A DNA stretch of 64,000 bases from Pelagimonas sp050633425 (GTDB taxonomy: Bacteria; Pseudomonadota; Alphaproteobacteria; Rhodobacterales; Rhodobacteraceae), in the NCBI RefSeq assembly GCF_050633425.1, contig NZ_JBOEGM010000016.1, positions 62,001 to 126,000 on the forward strand. The letters run 5' to 3'. Under the pieces are notes generated by a model that did not search any database, was not told the origin of the DNA, and saw only the letters and a program-made list of their open reading frames with translations. Positions 8,603 to 16,806 of the stretch are shown in pieces. Numbering within the stretch: position 1 is the first letter of the stretch; each line of letters begins with the position of its first letter. The position numbers and the translations under genes were made by a program.

Positions 8603-9697
8603 CTATGTTTTGCTGCCGTCTGAAAGGCCCAATACCCGTGCCAAGATCGGCATCGTGATGATGGTCATGATAATGCGGGCGACGTGATGCAGGCTGACCA
8701 AAGCCGGGCTCGCGGCAAGGCTGAGCGCGATGACGGCCATTTCTGCCAATCCGCCCGGTGCATAGCTCACAAAGAGCGGGATAAACCCGATGCCGGTCAG
8801 CGTGTTTAACAACGCTGCAAACAACACGGTCAAAGCAAGCATCGTCGCGACAGACACATGGCTCAGCCATAAGGCGTTTTTCAAGAGGTGACGATCGACT
8901 CCTTTGAACCGCAATCCCAAGCTGACACCAATCACCATTTGCGCAGCCGCCACGAGCCAAAACGGCAAATGAATGCTTGTTAGACCGCTGAGGTTTAGTG
9001 CCGCCGTGATCAGCAATGGCCCGGTCAACGGAGCGGCGGGCAGGCGAAGTTTGGTTGCGCCCCACATGCCAACCAAGGCGATGGTCAGGATCACAACGAT
9101 GTCGGCAAGGGTGTTGGGTTGTCCAGCTTGATCAAGGCTTTGACCTGCTGCACTGCCAACCGGGTGGCCCATCCACAGGGATAATCCAAGCGGAACCCAA
9201 ATGATCACGACAATCACCCGCAAGAACTGTTGAACCACCAAGATTTCGATTCTCGCGCCAGCCGCTTCGCCGAGCAAAACGCTCTCAATGAGCCCACCAG
9301 GAGCCGATGCAAAGAGCGCGGTCGCCCGGTCATATCTGCCAAGATATTGAAAAATTGCCATATTTACCGCAAATGCGCACAGGATGTAGACCAAAAGAAG
9401 GCCCAGCGTCAGCGGCAACTGAGATGCAAGAGACATGAGCTCAGGGGTGACTTGTGTCCCAACCATCACCCCAATCAGCCCGACAAAGACAGTTCGAACA
9501 GGTGTTGGAAAGGCGTAGTCCGTCAAAACGGGCGGCATTTTGACCAAGACGATAAGCCCCGAGCTGAGCAAGGCACCAATCATCCAAGGCATGGGCAATG
9601 ATAGAAAAGATGCCACCAGCCCACCGAGGAAACCAAGGCCCAAAAGACCAAGCGTTATCGCTGCTGAGCGTGACGAAAAACCAGAAAAGAAAGCCAT
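8603..9697 (-). CDS. AbrB-family integral membrane protein
   Basis: This is a 364-residue, very hydrophobic protein with roughly ten membrane segments and two similar halves. Each half carries an APGG-type turn (LFASAPGGLIESVLLGEAAG and VSYAPGGLAEMAVIALSL), the mark of the AbrB/PF05145 membrane family. This family is often mislabelled as ammonia monooxygenase. The name AbrB here has no link to the DNA-binding AbrB. Function is unproven; a small-molecule transporter or regulator is assumed. It is convergent with uup, and 98 nt separate it from the racemase-family gene upstream on the same strand. Confidence 0.85.
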   Translation of the reverse strand: MAFFSGFSSRSAAITLGLLGLGFLGGLVASFLSLPMPWMIGALLSSGLIVLVKMPPVLTDYAFPTPVRTVFVGLIGVMVGTQVTPELMSLASQLPLTLGLLLVYILCAFAVNMAIFQYLGRYDRATALFASAPGGLIESVLLGEAAGARIEILVVQQFLRVIVVIIWVPLGLSLWMGHPVGSAAGQSLDQAGQPNTLADIVVILTIALVGMWGATKLRLPAAPLTGPLLITAALNLSGLTSIHLPFWLVAAAQMVIGVSLGLRFKGVDRHLLKNALWLSHVSVATMLALTVLFAALLNTLTGIGFIPLFVSYAPGGLAEMAVIALSLAASPALVSLHHVARIIMTIITMPILARVLGLSDGSKT

Positions 9698-9795
9698 AGC
9701 TTGCCATACGCCCAGCCATCATCAAGAGCAATCGCAAGGGCGGTTTTTGACAGAACAATCCAACTACGCTTGGTGGAGGATGCCGATTGTGACGG

Positions 9796-10455
9796 CTAAA
9801 CTTGTGTCGCGACCCGTGCCGCAGCAACCGCGAGATGGGCCGATGCCGCGACACCATCCACCAAGACGACGTCAGTTCTCGTTGATAACGTGCGGTGATG
9901 CATGGCCATGCCTGCGCAGCCTAGAATGATCGTTCGACAATTGGTGTCGTGTTTGGCGTCGCGAATGGCACCGGACAGGTGTTCCAGCATGTCTTCGCCC
10001 CCATCTTCGATGTCCAAAACGGCCAATCCGCTGGCCCGAACACAGGCGCAGGTGTCATTGAAGCCAGACGCGACAAGATTGGCCTTGATCACCGGCACGG
10101 CTTGGGCGACCGAGGTGACAATGCCGAACTGGCCGCCGATCAACGACGCTACAGTAAAGGCGGATTGGCCAATGCCCAGAACCGGGCAGGTTGCGATGGC
10201 GCGTGCTTGGGGCAGGGCGGTGTCATCAAAACAGGCGATAACAATGATGTCCGCGCCCATGGTTTGGGCTTTGTTGACAAGGTTTAATACGCCGGGAACA
10301 GCCTTCTCCCCGTCGGTTGGTCCTTCGATGGCAGCCGGGCCATCGGTGTTGGTCAATCCGGTGATTTTGGCCTGAGGCACGGCGGTCTTGGCGACGGCAA
10401 CAACACTGTCAGTCATGGCCTGCGTCGCATTTGGATTGATATAAACAAGGTGCAT
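9796..10455 (-). CDS. Asp/Glu/hydantoin racemase-family protein
   Basis: This 219-residue protein belongs to the cofactor-independent Asp/Glu/hydantoin racemase superfamily. The two-cysteine pattern is visible: Cys in VIACFDDTALPQAR and Cys in TIILGCAGMAMHH, plus the MHLVYINPNATQAMT start typical of hydantoin racemases (HyuE-like). The ATG overlaps the stop of the upstream permease gene by one base (TGATG), so it is translated as the last gene of the ABC transporter operon. This suggests that the imported compound, or a product of it, is a chiral amino acid, hydantoin or related acid. The substrate is not readable from the sequence. Confidence 0.85.
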   Translation of the reverse strand: MHLVYINPNATQAMTDSVVAVAKTAVPQAKITGLTNTDGPAAIEGPTDGEKAVPGVLNLVNKAQTMGADIIVIACFDDTALPQARAIATCPVLGIGQSAFTVASLIGGQFGIVTSVAQAVPVIKANLVASGFNDTCACVRASGLAVLDIEDGGEDMLEHLSGAIRDAKHDTNCRTIILGCAGMAMHHRTLSTRTDVVLVDGVAASAHLAVAAARVATQV

Positions 10456-11291
10456 CAGACGGCCTTTCCGGCGTCCGAGCCAGCGCGGGTCCGGCGTTTG
10501 CCCAGGACCCAAACGATCACCAAAAAGACGGCGATAATTGCCAAGGAAAACAGAGTGGTCAGCGTCCCCAGCGCATATATGACAGGGGTGGTGACATTGG
10601 TGGTCATGCCGAAAATCTCAAGCGGAAGCGTGTTGTAGCTGCCAGCGGTCAACAGTGTCCGCGCGAATTCGTCATAAGACAGTGTGAAGCCAAACAAGGC
10701 GACCCCAATGAGGGACGGCGCAATAATCGGAAGGATCACATGGCGGATGATCTGCCAGGGCGTTGCGCCCTGATCGCGGGCCGCTTCTTCGTAAGATTTA
10801 TCGAACCGGTTGAAGACCGCGAAGATAATCAACAACCCAAAGGGCAAGGTCCATGTGAGTTGGCTTCCATATCCAGACGTGGCCCAATGCACATCGAACC
10901 CCAATTGGTTAAAGATCAGACCAACCCCCAGCGAGATCAAGATCGAGGGGATCACCAGTGAGGTAATGGCCAGATAAAACAACACGGTAGATCCCGCGAA
11001 TTTCTTGCGAAACGCCAATCCGGCGCTGACAGAAACCACCACGGTTGTGACCATCACCATTAGCCCAAGAGCAAGAGAACGACGGAAAGACCCCCAAATA
11101 TCTCCAACGGCCTGTTGTTCAAAGAGTTCCCTGAACCAATTCAGCGACACGCCGCGCATGGGAAAGGTCAATCCGCCGGATTCGCCCTGGAAGGACAAAA
11201 TGCCGATGGTGAGTGTGGGGCCGTACAAGAACATCAAGAAGACGCAAAAGAATGCCGCGAGAAGGTAGAAGGATCTGGGCCGATTTTCCAA
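10455..11291 (-). CDS. ABC transporter permease, PotC-like
   Basis: This is the second inner-membrane permease of a spermidine/putrescine-type (PotABCD) importer. It has six predicted membrane helices and the EAA loop YEEAARDQGATPWQIIRHVILP that contacts the ATPase. The likely start is a TTG at 11291: AAGGAG sits 7 nt before it, inside the last codons of the upstream permease gene, and 1 nt separates that stop from the TTG. A longer reading begins at another TTG (11318) and would overlap by 26 bp without a ribosome binding site. Product length is 278 residues. The next gene overlaps by 1 bp. Confidence 0.9.
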   Translation of the reverse strand: MENRPRSFYLLAAFFCVFLMFLYGPTLTIGILSFQGESGGLTFPMRGVSLNWFRELFEQQAVGDIWGSFRRSLALGLMVMVTTVVVSVSAGLAFRKKFAGSTVLFYLAITSLVIPSILISLGVGLIFNQLGFDVHWATSGYGSQLTWTLPFGLLIIFAVFNRFDKSYEEAARDQGATPWQIIRHVILPIIAPSLIGVALFGFTLSYDEFARTLLTAGSYNTLPLEIFGMTTNVTTPVIYALGTLTTLFSLAIIAVFLVIVWVLGKRRTRAGSDAGKAV

Positions 11292-11292
11292 G

Positions 11293-12171
11293 TCAAAGCT
11301 CCTTGCGAATATTGACAAAGCGCAACAGCACGCCGATGACGATCAAAACTGTGAAGAGCAAGACAACAGCCGTCGCCGCAGCAGATGGGTATTGCAGCAA
11401 TGAAATATCGTTTGAAATTAACCGCCCGACATTGGCTTTTTGGCTGCCAGACATAAAACGCACCGTAATGAAGTCGCCCATGACCAAGGTCACCACAAAG
11501 ATGGTTCCAATCATGATCCCCGGTTTGGTCAGCGGAATAATCACGTGCCAAAGCGTCTGCAAAGCGGTCGCTCCGTTGTCATAGGCGGCCTCAATCAGAG
11601 ATTTGTCGATCCGCATCATCGTGTTGAATATCGGCACGACCATGAACAATGTGTAGAGATGAACAAAGGCCAGAATGACGGCGAAATCCGAGTAGAGCAG
11701 CCATTCCAGCGGTTCATCAATGACGCCCCAAGAAATCAGCGCCTGATTGGCGATCCCGTTGCGGCCCAAAAAGGGAATCCATGAGATCATTCGAATAATA
11801 TTCGAGGTTAGAAATGGAATGGTGCACAGCAAAAACAGAGCGGTTTGCATGGTCTGGGTGCGGACATGAAACGCCAGGAAATAGGCGACGGTGAAACCGA
11901 TCGAAAGGGTAAAGACCCAGGTGATAAAGGCGTATTTGAAAGTGGCGAAAAACACTTTGTAGGTGACCGGCGAGCTAAACAAAAACTCATAGTTTTCAAA
12001 CTGAAACGCCGGGTAGATCGAAAACTCGGTGGCCCCCCAAAAGCTGACGACGACGATCATGCAGATCGGTAGCACAAGAAAGGCGAAGAGCACCGCCATC
12101 AAGGGCGCGGCTTGTAAATAAGCGATGATGTCGCGAGATCGGCCCATGCTGTCTTTCTTTTCTTGCTTCAT
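11293..12171 (-). CDS. ABC transporter permease, PotB-like
   Basis: This is the first permease of the same importer. It has about six membrane helices and an EAA loop (LIEAAYDNGATALQTLWHVIIPLTKP broken by the usual Gly). The start is uncertain: ATG at 12171 (MKQEKKDSMGRSRD) is chosen, while the ATG at 12147 (MGRSRDIIAYL) also has a purine-rich stretch upstream. The longer reading to 12246 would overlap the binding-protein gene and is unlikely. With 12171 the product is 292 residues. It lies 50 nt after the binding-protein gene. Confidence 0.88.
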   Translation of the reverse strand: MKQEKKDSMGRSRDIIAYLQAAPLMAVLFAFLVLPICMIVVVSFWGATEFSIYPAFQFENYEFLFSSPVTYKVFFATFKYAFITWVFTLSIGFTVAYFLAFHVRTQTMQTALFLLCTIPFLTSNIIRMISWIPFLGRNGIANQALISWGVIDEPLEWLLYSDFAVILAFVHLYTLFMVVPIFNTMMRIDKSLIEAAYDNGATALQTLWHVIIPLTKPGIMIGTIFVVTLVMGDFITVRFMSGSQKANVGRLISNDISLLQYPSAAATAVVLLFTVLIVIGVLLRFVNIRKEL

Positions 12172-12221
12172 TTCTATGCTGGGGACAAAGGGGCGGGCCA
12201 ATAGGACCGCCCCGACTTGGA

Positions 12222-13484
12222 TTAAGCTGCGATGAACTCGTTCCACTTGCGAACCATGTATTGGTTCTCGTCCATGACCGAGTTCCAGCAGGCAACGGCA
12301 CCCATGCGTTCCGTGAAGGACCCGCCATCGCGCACGTCTCCGGCCTTGGCCAGCTGATCACCAGTTGGCGACGTGATCACGTCGGTTGCCGGTTTGCCCT
12401 CGAACCAATAGCCCCATTCGTTGTCGGTCATGAATTCTTTGGATGTTTCAGGAACCGCTGAATAATAGCCCTGACGCATCAGGTAGCCGCCGACCCAACC
12501 AGACAAATACCAGTTGATGTATTCATAGGCCGCGTCCAGCTCCAATCCAGACAGGTTGGAGGACAGGCCAAGACCGCCGCCCCAAGACCGATACCCCTCT
12601 TTGAGAGGCTGATAAACACATGGAATACCGCGCGATTTTACTGCCGTGATGGCCGGTGACCACATGGATTGGATCACAACTTCGCCCGACGCCATCAAGT
12701 TGACGGATTCATCGAATGATTTCCAGAAGGCGCGGAACTGGCCGTTTTTCTTGGCCTCAGTAAAGATCGCAAAGGTCTTGTCGATTTCCTCCTTGGTCAT
12801 GTTGCCTTTGTCGCCATACTGGATTTCACCCATGGCTTCGCAGACCATTGCCATATCCATGATCCCAATGGACGAAATATCGAGGATAGAGGCTTTGCCC
12901 TTGAATTCCGGGTTCAAAAGCTCAGTCCAGCTTTCAATTGGCCGGCCGATCAAATCGGGGCGAATGCCCAATGTGTCCGCGTTATAGATTGTCGGGATGA
13001 GTGTCATCCAACCGGATTCATTCTGGGCAAAGGTCTTACTGCCTGGGCCATCAACAAAACCGACTGTGTGCGGCGCTGTACCCTGGGCAATGACGCTATC
13101 TGGGGTCAACTTACCTGACCGAAAGGTGCCTGCGATCTTATCGTAATTGGCGATTTTCGAGGTGTCCATCGCCTGAAGGTTGCCGGTTGGCCAAACCTTC
13201 TTACAAATCCAGTATTCGATATCCGCGATGTCAAAGCTGCCCGGCTGAGTGGCTGCACGCTGTGTGACGCTATCACTGTCGAGCGCGGTCATTTCCAGAG
13301 TAAAGCCGAGGTCTTCTTTGACCTTGGTTGCCACGTCATTGAGATTGGACACACCGGTACCGAATTGGCGTAGGGTGATATCTTTGATTTCCTGAGCCCA
13401 GACCATCGGCGCGGCCAAACTAGAGGCGGCAACGGCGGCACCACCCTTCAAAACAGCACGACGGCTATAACGCATTTTCGACAT
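12222..13484 (-). CDS. Extracellular solute-binding protein with Tat signal (PotD-like)
   Basis: This is the periplasmic binding component of the importer, 420 residues. The N-terminus has a twin-arginine motif (YSRRAVLKGG) and a hydrophobic stretch ending APMVWAQE, so export by the Tat route is likely. The body is a type-II periplasmic binding protein of the spermidine/putrescine class (for example IPTIYNADTLGIRPDL and NWYLSGWVGGYLMRQGYYSAVPE). Of the candidate starts, ATG at 13484 has AGGG about 9 nt upstream and is preferred. The ligand cannot be read from sequence; PotD-like proteins also bind opines, amino-acid derivatives and organic acids. Confidence 0.9.
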   Translation of the reverse strand: MSKMRYSRRAVLKGGAAVAASSLAAPMVWAQEIKDITLRQFGTGVSNLNDVATKVKEDLGFTLEMTALDSDSVTQRAATQPGSFDIADIEYWICKKVWPTGNLQAMDTSKIANYDKIAGTFRSGKLTPDSVIAQGTAPHTVGFVDGPGSKTFAQNESGWMTLIPTIYNADTLGIRPDLIGRPIESWTELLNPEFKGKASILDISSIGIMDMAMVCEAMGEIQYGDKGNMTKEEIDKTFAIFTEAKKNGQFRAFWKSFDESVNLMASGEVVIQSMWSPAITAVKSRGIPCVYQPLKEGYRSWGGGLGLSSNLSGLELDAAYEYINWYLSGWVGGYLMRQGYYSAVPETSKEFMTDNEWGYWFEGKPATDVITSPTGDQLAKAGDVRDGGSFTERMGAVACWNSVMDENQYMVRKWNEFIAA

Positions 13485-13512
13485 TGATTTCATCCCTTTT
13501 AGGTTGGTTTGA

Positions 13513-14493
13513 CTACGATTGGAGGCGGTGCAGCCGCCCCTCATCCCAAGCGAGGTTCACAACATCGCCGGGGTTTTTTGGTGATTGGAAAAAGACGGCC
13601 TCGGGCACATGGGCAAGTACCTCGTCACCGGTCTCAATGCGGGTCGTCAGGGCGACATGACTGCCTTGGTATTCAACCGTCGTGACAGTTGCGGCCAGCC
13701 CTTGATCCCCCAAAAGCACGTCATCCGCCCGTAATGCCACTTTGCGGCCCTCCAGCAAAATGACGTTATGGCCGCCCATAAAACGGGCTACAAATTCGGT
13801 CTTGGGTGCCGTCCAAACATCCCGCGCGCTTCCAGCCTGTTCGATAACCGCGTTATTCATGACCACCAGCTCATCCCCAAGTGCAAGCGCTTCGTCCTGG
13901 CCGTGGGTGACGTGCAAAAAGATGATGCCAAGTTCGCGTTGCAGTTTTTTCAGTTCGGCCCGCATTCGAATGCGTAAAAATGGGTCCAGAGCGGAGAGCG
14001 GCTCATCCAGCAAAAGCACTTTTGGCTGCGTGACCAAGGCGCGTGCCAGTGCGACCCGCTGTTGCTGACCGCCCGATAGCTGGGCGGGCAAGCGATCTGC
14101 AAAGCCGGTCATGTCGACCAATTCCAGCAACTCGTTTGCCTTTGCATCGCGGGCGGTTTTGTCTTCGCCCTTCATCCGTAAGGAAAACGCGACGTTGTCG
14201 CGTACTGAGAGGTGAGGGAACAGGGCGTAGTTTTGAAACATCATTGCCGTGCCGCGTTTGGCTGGCGGTAAGTAAGAAACGTCGGCTCCCGCCAAAACGA
14301 TGGCCCCCTCTGTGACGCTTTCATGGCCGGCGATCATTCGAAGGGTCGATGACTTGCCGCAGCCCGACGGCCCCAACAGGCAGACATAGGTGCCGGCCGA
14401 AAAGTGGTAATTGATCTGATCCACAGCGAGCGTGTCGCCATATTTCTTTGTCAGATTCACCAGCTGAAGATCGTATCCGCTGTTCATATCCAT
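13513..14493 (-). CDS. ABC transporter ATP-binding protein (PotA-like)
   Basis: This is the cytoplasmic ATPase that drives the importer encoded by the four genes downstream. Walker A is GPSGCGKSST, the signature is LSGGQQQRVALARAL and Walker B is VLLLDEPLSALD. After about residue 240 comes a small TOBE-type C-terminal domain (VALRADDVLLGDQGLAATV), as in PotA and MalK. The protein has 326 residues. It is the first gene of the minus-strand operon and is divergent from a GntR regulator that probably controls it. Start at 14493 or the second ATG at 14487; the latter is better placed after GGGATGG. Confidence 0.93.
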   Translation of the reverse strand: MDMNSGYDLQLVNLTKKYGDTLAVDQINYHFSAGTYVCLLGPSGCGKSSTLRMIAGHESVTEGAIVLAGADVSYLPPAKRGTAMMFQNYALFPHLSVRDNVAFSLRMKGEDKTARDAKANELLELVDMTGFADRLPAQLSGGQQQRVALARALVTQPKVLLLDEPLSALDPFLRIRMRAELKKLQRELGIIFLHVTHGQDEALALGDELVVMNNAVIEQAGSARDVWTAPKTEFVARFMGGHNVILLEGRKVALRADDVLLGDQGLAATVTTVEYQGSHVALTTRIETGDEVLAHVPEAVFFQSPKNPGDVVNLAWDEGRLHRLQS

Positions 14494-14647
14494 CCCAACA
14501 CGCGTCTGAGTTCGCCAAAGTTCGGTTAAAGCTCACGACGGTCCTGGGATCTAAGCCAGTTATTCTGGCGGTTCTCGGGCGGGAAAGTCAGCGTTTGCCG
14601 AATCTTTGTGCAAGTGCAGCAAGAATGTCTTCATTTCTGCGCACAAA

Positions 14648-14659
14648 ATTGTACACAAT
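14648..14659. promoter_or_regulatory. Candidate GntR operator (ATTGT-N2-ACAAT)
   Basis: The inverted repeat ATTGT AC ACAAT lies in the 243-bp divergent region between the importer operon and the gntR gene. Sites with GT and AC half-sites are typical of the FadR subgroup of GntR regulators. Its use by the neighbouring regulator is inferred from position only. Confidence 0.45.
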
Positions 14660-14736
14660 CCTGAAAACAAAAATCTAGGGCCTCATTGGTTGCCTATTCC
14701 CCAAGCCGATTCCATTGTGTCTTTAAAGGATGGGAC

Positions 14737-15423
14737 ATGACTGAAGTGACCGCGACACCTCTCACGACGCAGCAATTATTTGCTCAGCTGGAACTGGCTA
14801 TTCATGAGCATCGCCTGACCCCAGGGACAAAACTGGGCGAGGACGAAATTGGCGATATATATGGTGTGAGCCGGACAACCGTTCGTTCTGCATTGCAGGC
14901 GCTTTCGCTTCAGCGTTTGGTCGAGCATAAACGCAATCGCGGTGCCTATGTGGCGCAGCCCAGCCTCAGAGAAGCCCGAGAAGTTTTTGAGGCGCGGGCA
15001 CTTTTGGAACCACGGACTGCGCATTCCGCCGCCGAACGAACCACCGCCGAAGACATCGCCAAGCTTCAGCTTCATATTGATGCCGAACACCAAGCCTTGG
15101 CCGCGGGAGATCATGGTCGGGCGCTCTATTTGTCTGGCCAGTTTCATATTGAGATCGCTCGAATTGCTGATCAGGATACGATCGAGGCCTTTATCAAACA
15201 GTTGATTTCCCGGTCATCGTTGATTGTTGCGCTCTATTGGCAGCGCCGCGCCGCAATGTGTGAAAGCCATGCGCATGATGCATTGTTATCGGCTCTGGCT
15301 GATCAGGATGGCCCACGCGCGGATGAGTTGATGCGCAATCATCTTCTTGATCTCGTGACCTCCTTGGACCTGCGCAACAAGACGTCAGCGCCTTTGTCTC
15401 TTAAGGATGCTTTGGTCAAATGA
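14737..15423 (+). CDS. GntR-family regulator (FadR/FCD subgroup)
   Basis: This is a 228-residue regulator. The N-terminal winged helix covers about residues 10-75, with the typical GTKLGEDEIGDIYGVSRTTVRSAL segment seen in two parts. An all-helical FCD ligand-binding domain follows, with EVFEARALLEP, HIEIARIAD and HDALLSALADQD; the His and Asp residues are those that often bind a metal or small acid. AAAGGA lies 6 nt before the ATG at 14737. It is divergent from the PotA-like operon and overlaps the next GNAT gene by 4 bp (ATGA). It most likely represses the importer until its ligand appears; that is an inference. Confidence 0.9.
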   Translation: MTEVTATPLTTQQLFAQLELAIHEHRLTPGTKLGEDEIGDIYGVSRTTVRSALQALSLQRLVEHKRNRGAYVAQPSLREAREVFEARALLEPRTAHSAAERTTAEDIAKLQLHIDAEHQALAAGDHGRALYLSGQFHIEIARIADQDTIEAFIKQLISRSSLIVALYWQRRAAMCESHAHDALLSALADQDGPRADELMRNHLLDLVTSLDLRNKTSAPLSLKDALVK

Positions 15424-16262
15424 AGGGCGTTAGTTTTGGCAACGCTGAGCTGAGCGAGCTGAAAACCGCCCTTGTTTGGGCGGGGCAAGAAGGCTGGAAC
15501 CCGGGTCAGGATGACGCCGAAGCGTTCTTTGCCACGGATCCAGATGGAGTCTTTGTCGCGCGCAAGAACGGTGAGATTATCGCGGCGATCAGTGTGGTCA
15601 ATCACGATGACACCATGGCGTTTCTTGGCCTCTACCTGTGTAAGCCGGACTTTCGTGGCCAAGGTGTGGGTTATGCGCTTTGGCAGCATGGCTTGCGACA
15701 TGCGGGCGGGCGCAGCATCGGTCTGGATGGAGTTGCAGAGCAGGAAACGAACTATGCCAAATCCGGGTTTGTTCGGGTCGGGGCAACCACGCGGTTTCAA
15801 GGCAATATATCCAAGGATGCGGCCGAGGGTGTTCGCTCCTACGACCCAGAGCGCGATTTCGCGTCACTTGCCGCTATGGATCGGCAGAGCATTGGATACG
15901 GGCGTTCCCGGTTTCTACAGGCTTGGCTGACAGAAGACGTTCAGACACGTAAAACCGTGGTTCAGATGCACAACGGAAAGATTGCGGGATTCGCAACGAT
16001 CCGCCTGTGCCAAAACGGTGCCAAAATCGGGCCGGTTACTGCCCAAGATCCGCGCGCCGCACTCTCTCTCATGCGCGCTGCAGCCGCATCGCTTGATGTT
16101 TCCGAAGTGATGGTGGACCTGCCCAATTCAGCTGTGCCATTTCGCACATCTTTGGAGATGCTAGGATTCGTCAAAACCTTTGAAACCGCCCGAATGTATC
16201 GCGGCAGGCCCGCGCAAACGTCGGAAATTTGTATGGCGGTTGCGACGATGGAACTTGGCTGA
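15420..16262 (+). CDS. Two-domain GNAT acetyltransferase
   Basis: This is a 280-residue GNAT protein. The first half has the acetyl-CoA-binding A motif (LYLCKPDFRGQGVGYALWQHG) and the following strand SIGLDGVAEQETNYAKSGFVR. The second half (from about residue 145, including IGYGRSRFLQAWL and IAGFATIRLCQNGAKIGPVTA) looks like the acetyltransferase 18 domain found at the C-terminus of such proteins. The start overlaps the gntR stop, so the two are co-translated. This suggests that it acetylates a compound related to the ligand of the adjacent importer. The substrate is unknown. Confidence 0.85.
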   Translation: MKGVSFGNAELSELKTALVWAGQEGWNPGQDDAEAFFATDPDGVFVARKNGEIIAAISVVNHDDTMAFLGLYLCKPDFRGQGVGYALWQHGLRHAGGRSIGLDGVAEQETNYAKSGFVRVGATTRFQGNISKDAAEGVRSYDPERDFASLAAMDRQSIGYGRSRFLQAWLTEDVQTRKTVVQMHNGKIAGFATIRLCQNGAKIGPVTAQDPRAALSLMRAAAASLDVSEVMVDLPNSAVPFRTSLEMLGFVKTFETARMYRGRPAQTSEICMAVATMELG

Positions 16263-16607
16263 AGTCTTGCGTCAATACGCGCGATATCGGATTTTCACGC
16301 CGGGGGATGCCACTGATACCAAAGACACTGATACCAACATTCGCTCGTGTCTTTACGTGGTAAGCTGCCGTTTTTCCGGCGTTCGCATATGCGGGGTAGG
16401 GGGAAATATTTTATATTTTCAAAGGCTTGATCGCTAGGGCTTTAGTCCCATACATCATCGGTTTACCTGCGACATGAATGCCCTTTGGGCATGTGTCTGT
16501 CTCAAACACTTGTTCCTGTTCTTCTTTGATCTTGATTGCCGGATTTGAAGACAGGAATCAAATCTGGCCAACATCAGGCGTATCGCAGAGTTACATTTGC
16601 AGAAAGT
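16263..16607. other. Intergenic region before tRNA-Gly
   Basis: These 345 bp hold no convincing gene. They contain a 15-bp tandem direct repeat (CACTGATACCAA at 16311 and again at 16326) and an inverted repeat ATGCCC-TTT-GGGCAT at 16478-16492, which could form a hairpin. No T-run follows it on the plus strand. No other signal was recognised. Confidence 0.6.
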
Positions 16608-16681
16608 TGGAGCGGGTAACGAGAATCGAACTCGTAACTAAAGCTTGGGAAGCTGCCGTGATACCTTTTCACCATACCCGC
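16608..16681 (-). tRNA. tRNA-Gly (anticodon CCC)
   Basis: The reverse strand gives a 74-nt tRNA. The acceptor stem is GCGGGTA/TACCCGC with discriminator T and an encoded CCA. The D stem is GTGA/TCAC, the anticodon loop is TTCCCAA (anticodon CCC, codon GGG) and the T arm is ACGAG-TTCGATT-CTCGT. The anticodon stem GCAGC/GCTTT has one C-T mismatch and one G-T pair. No integrase or duplicated 3' end was seen nearby. Confidence 0.93.
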
Positions 16682-16806
16682 TCGGGTGAAAACCTAGCTA
16701 CGCGTCGTGGCAAAAAGGGTCAAGAGGCGAGGGCACCCAAAACTGTGATTTTGTGCAAATTTTGGATGCCGTTTCACCATTGAATTGAGAGTATGAGGCC
16801 GAGCCT

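Noticed and set aside
16608..16681. tRNA-Gly as an integration site of a mobile element
   Set aside because: No integrase and no duplicated tRNA 3' end was seen within the window.
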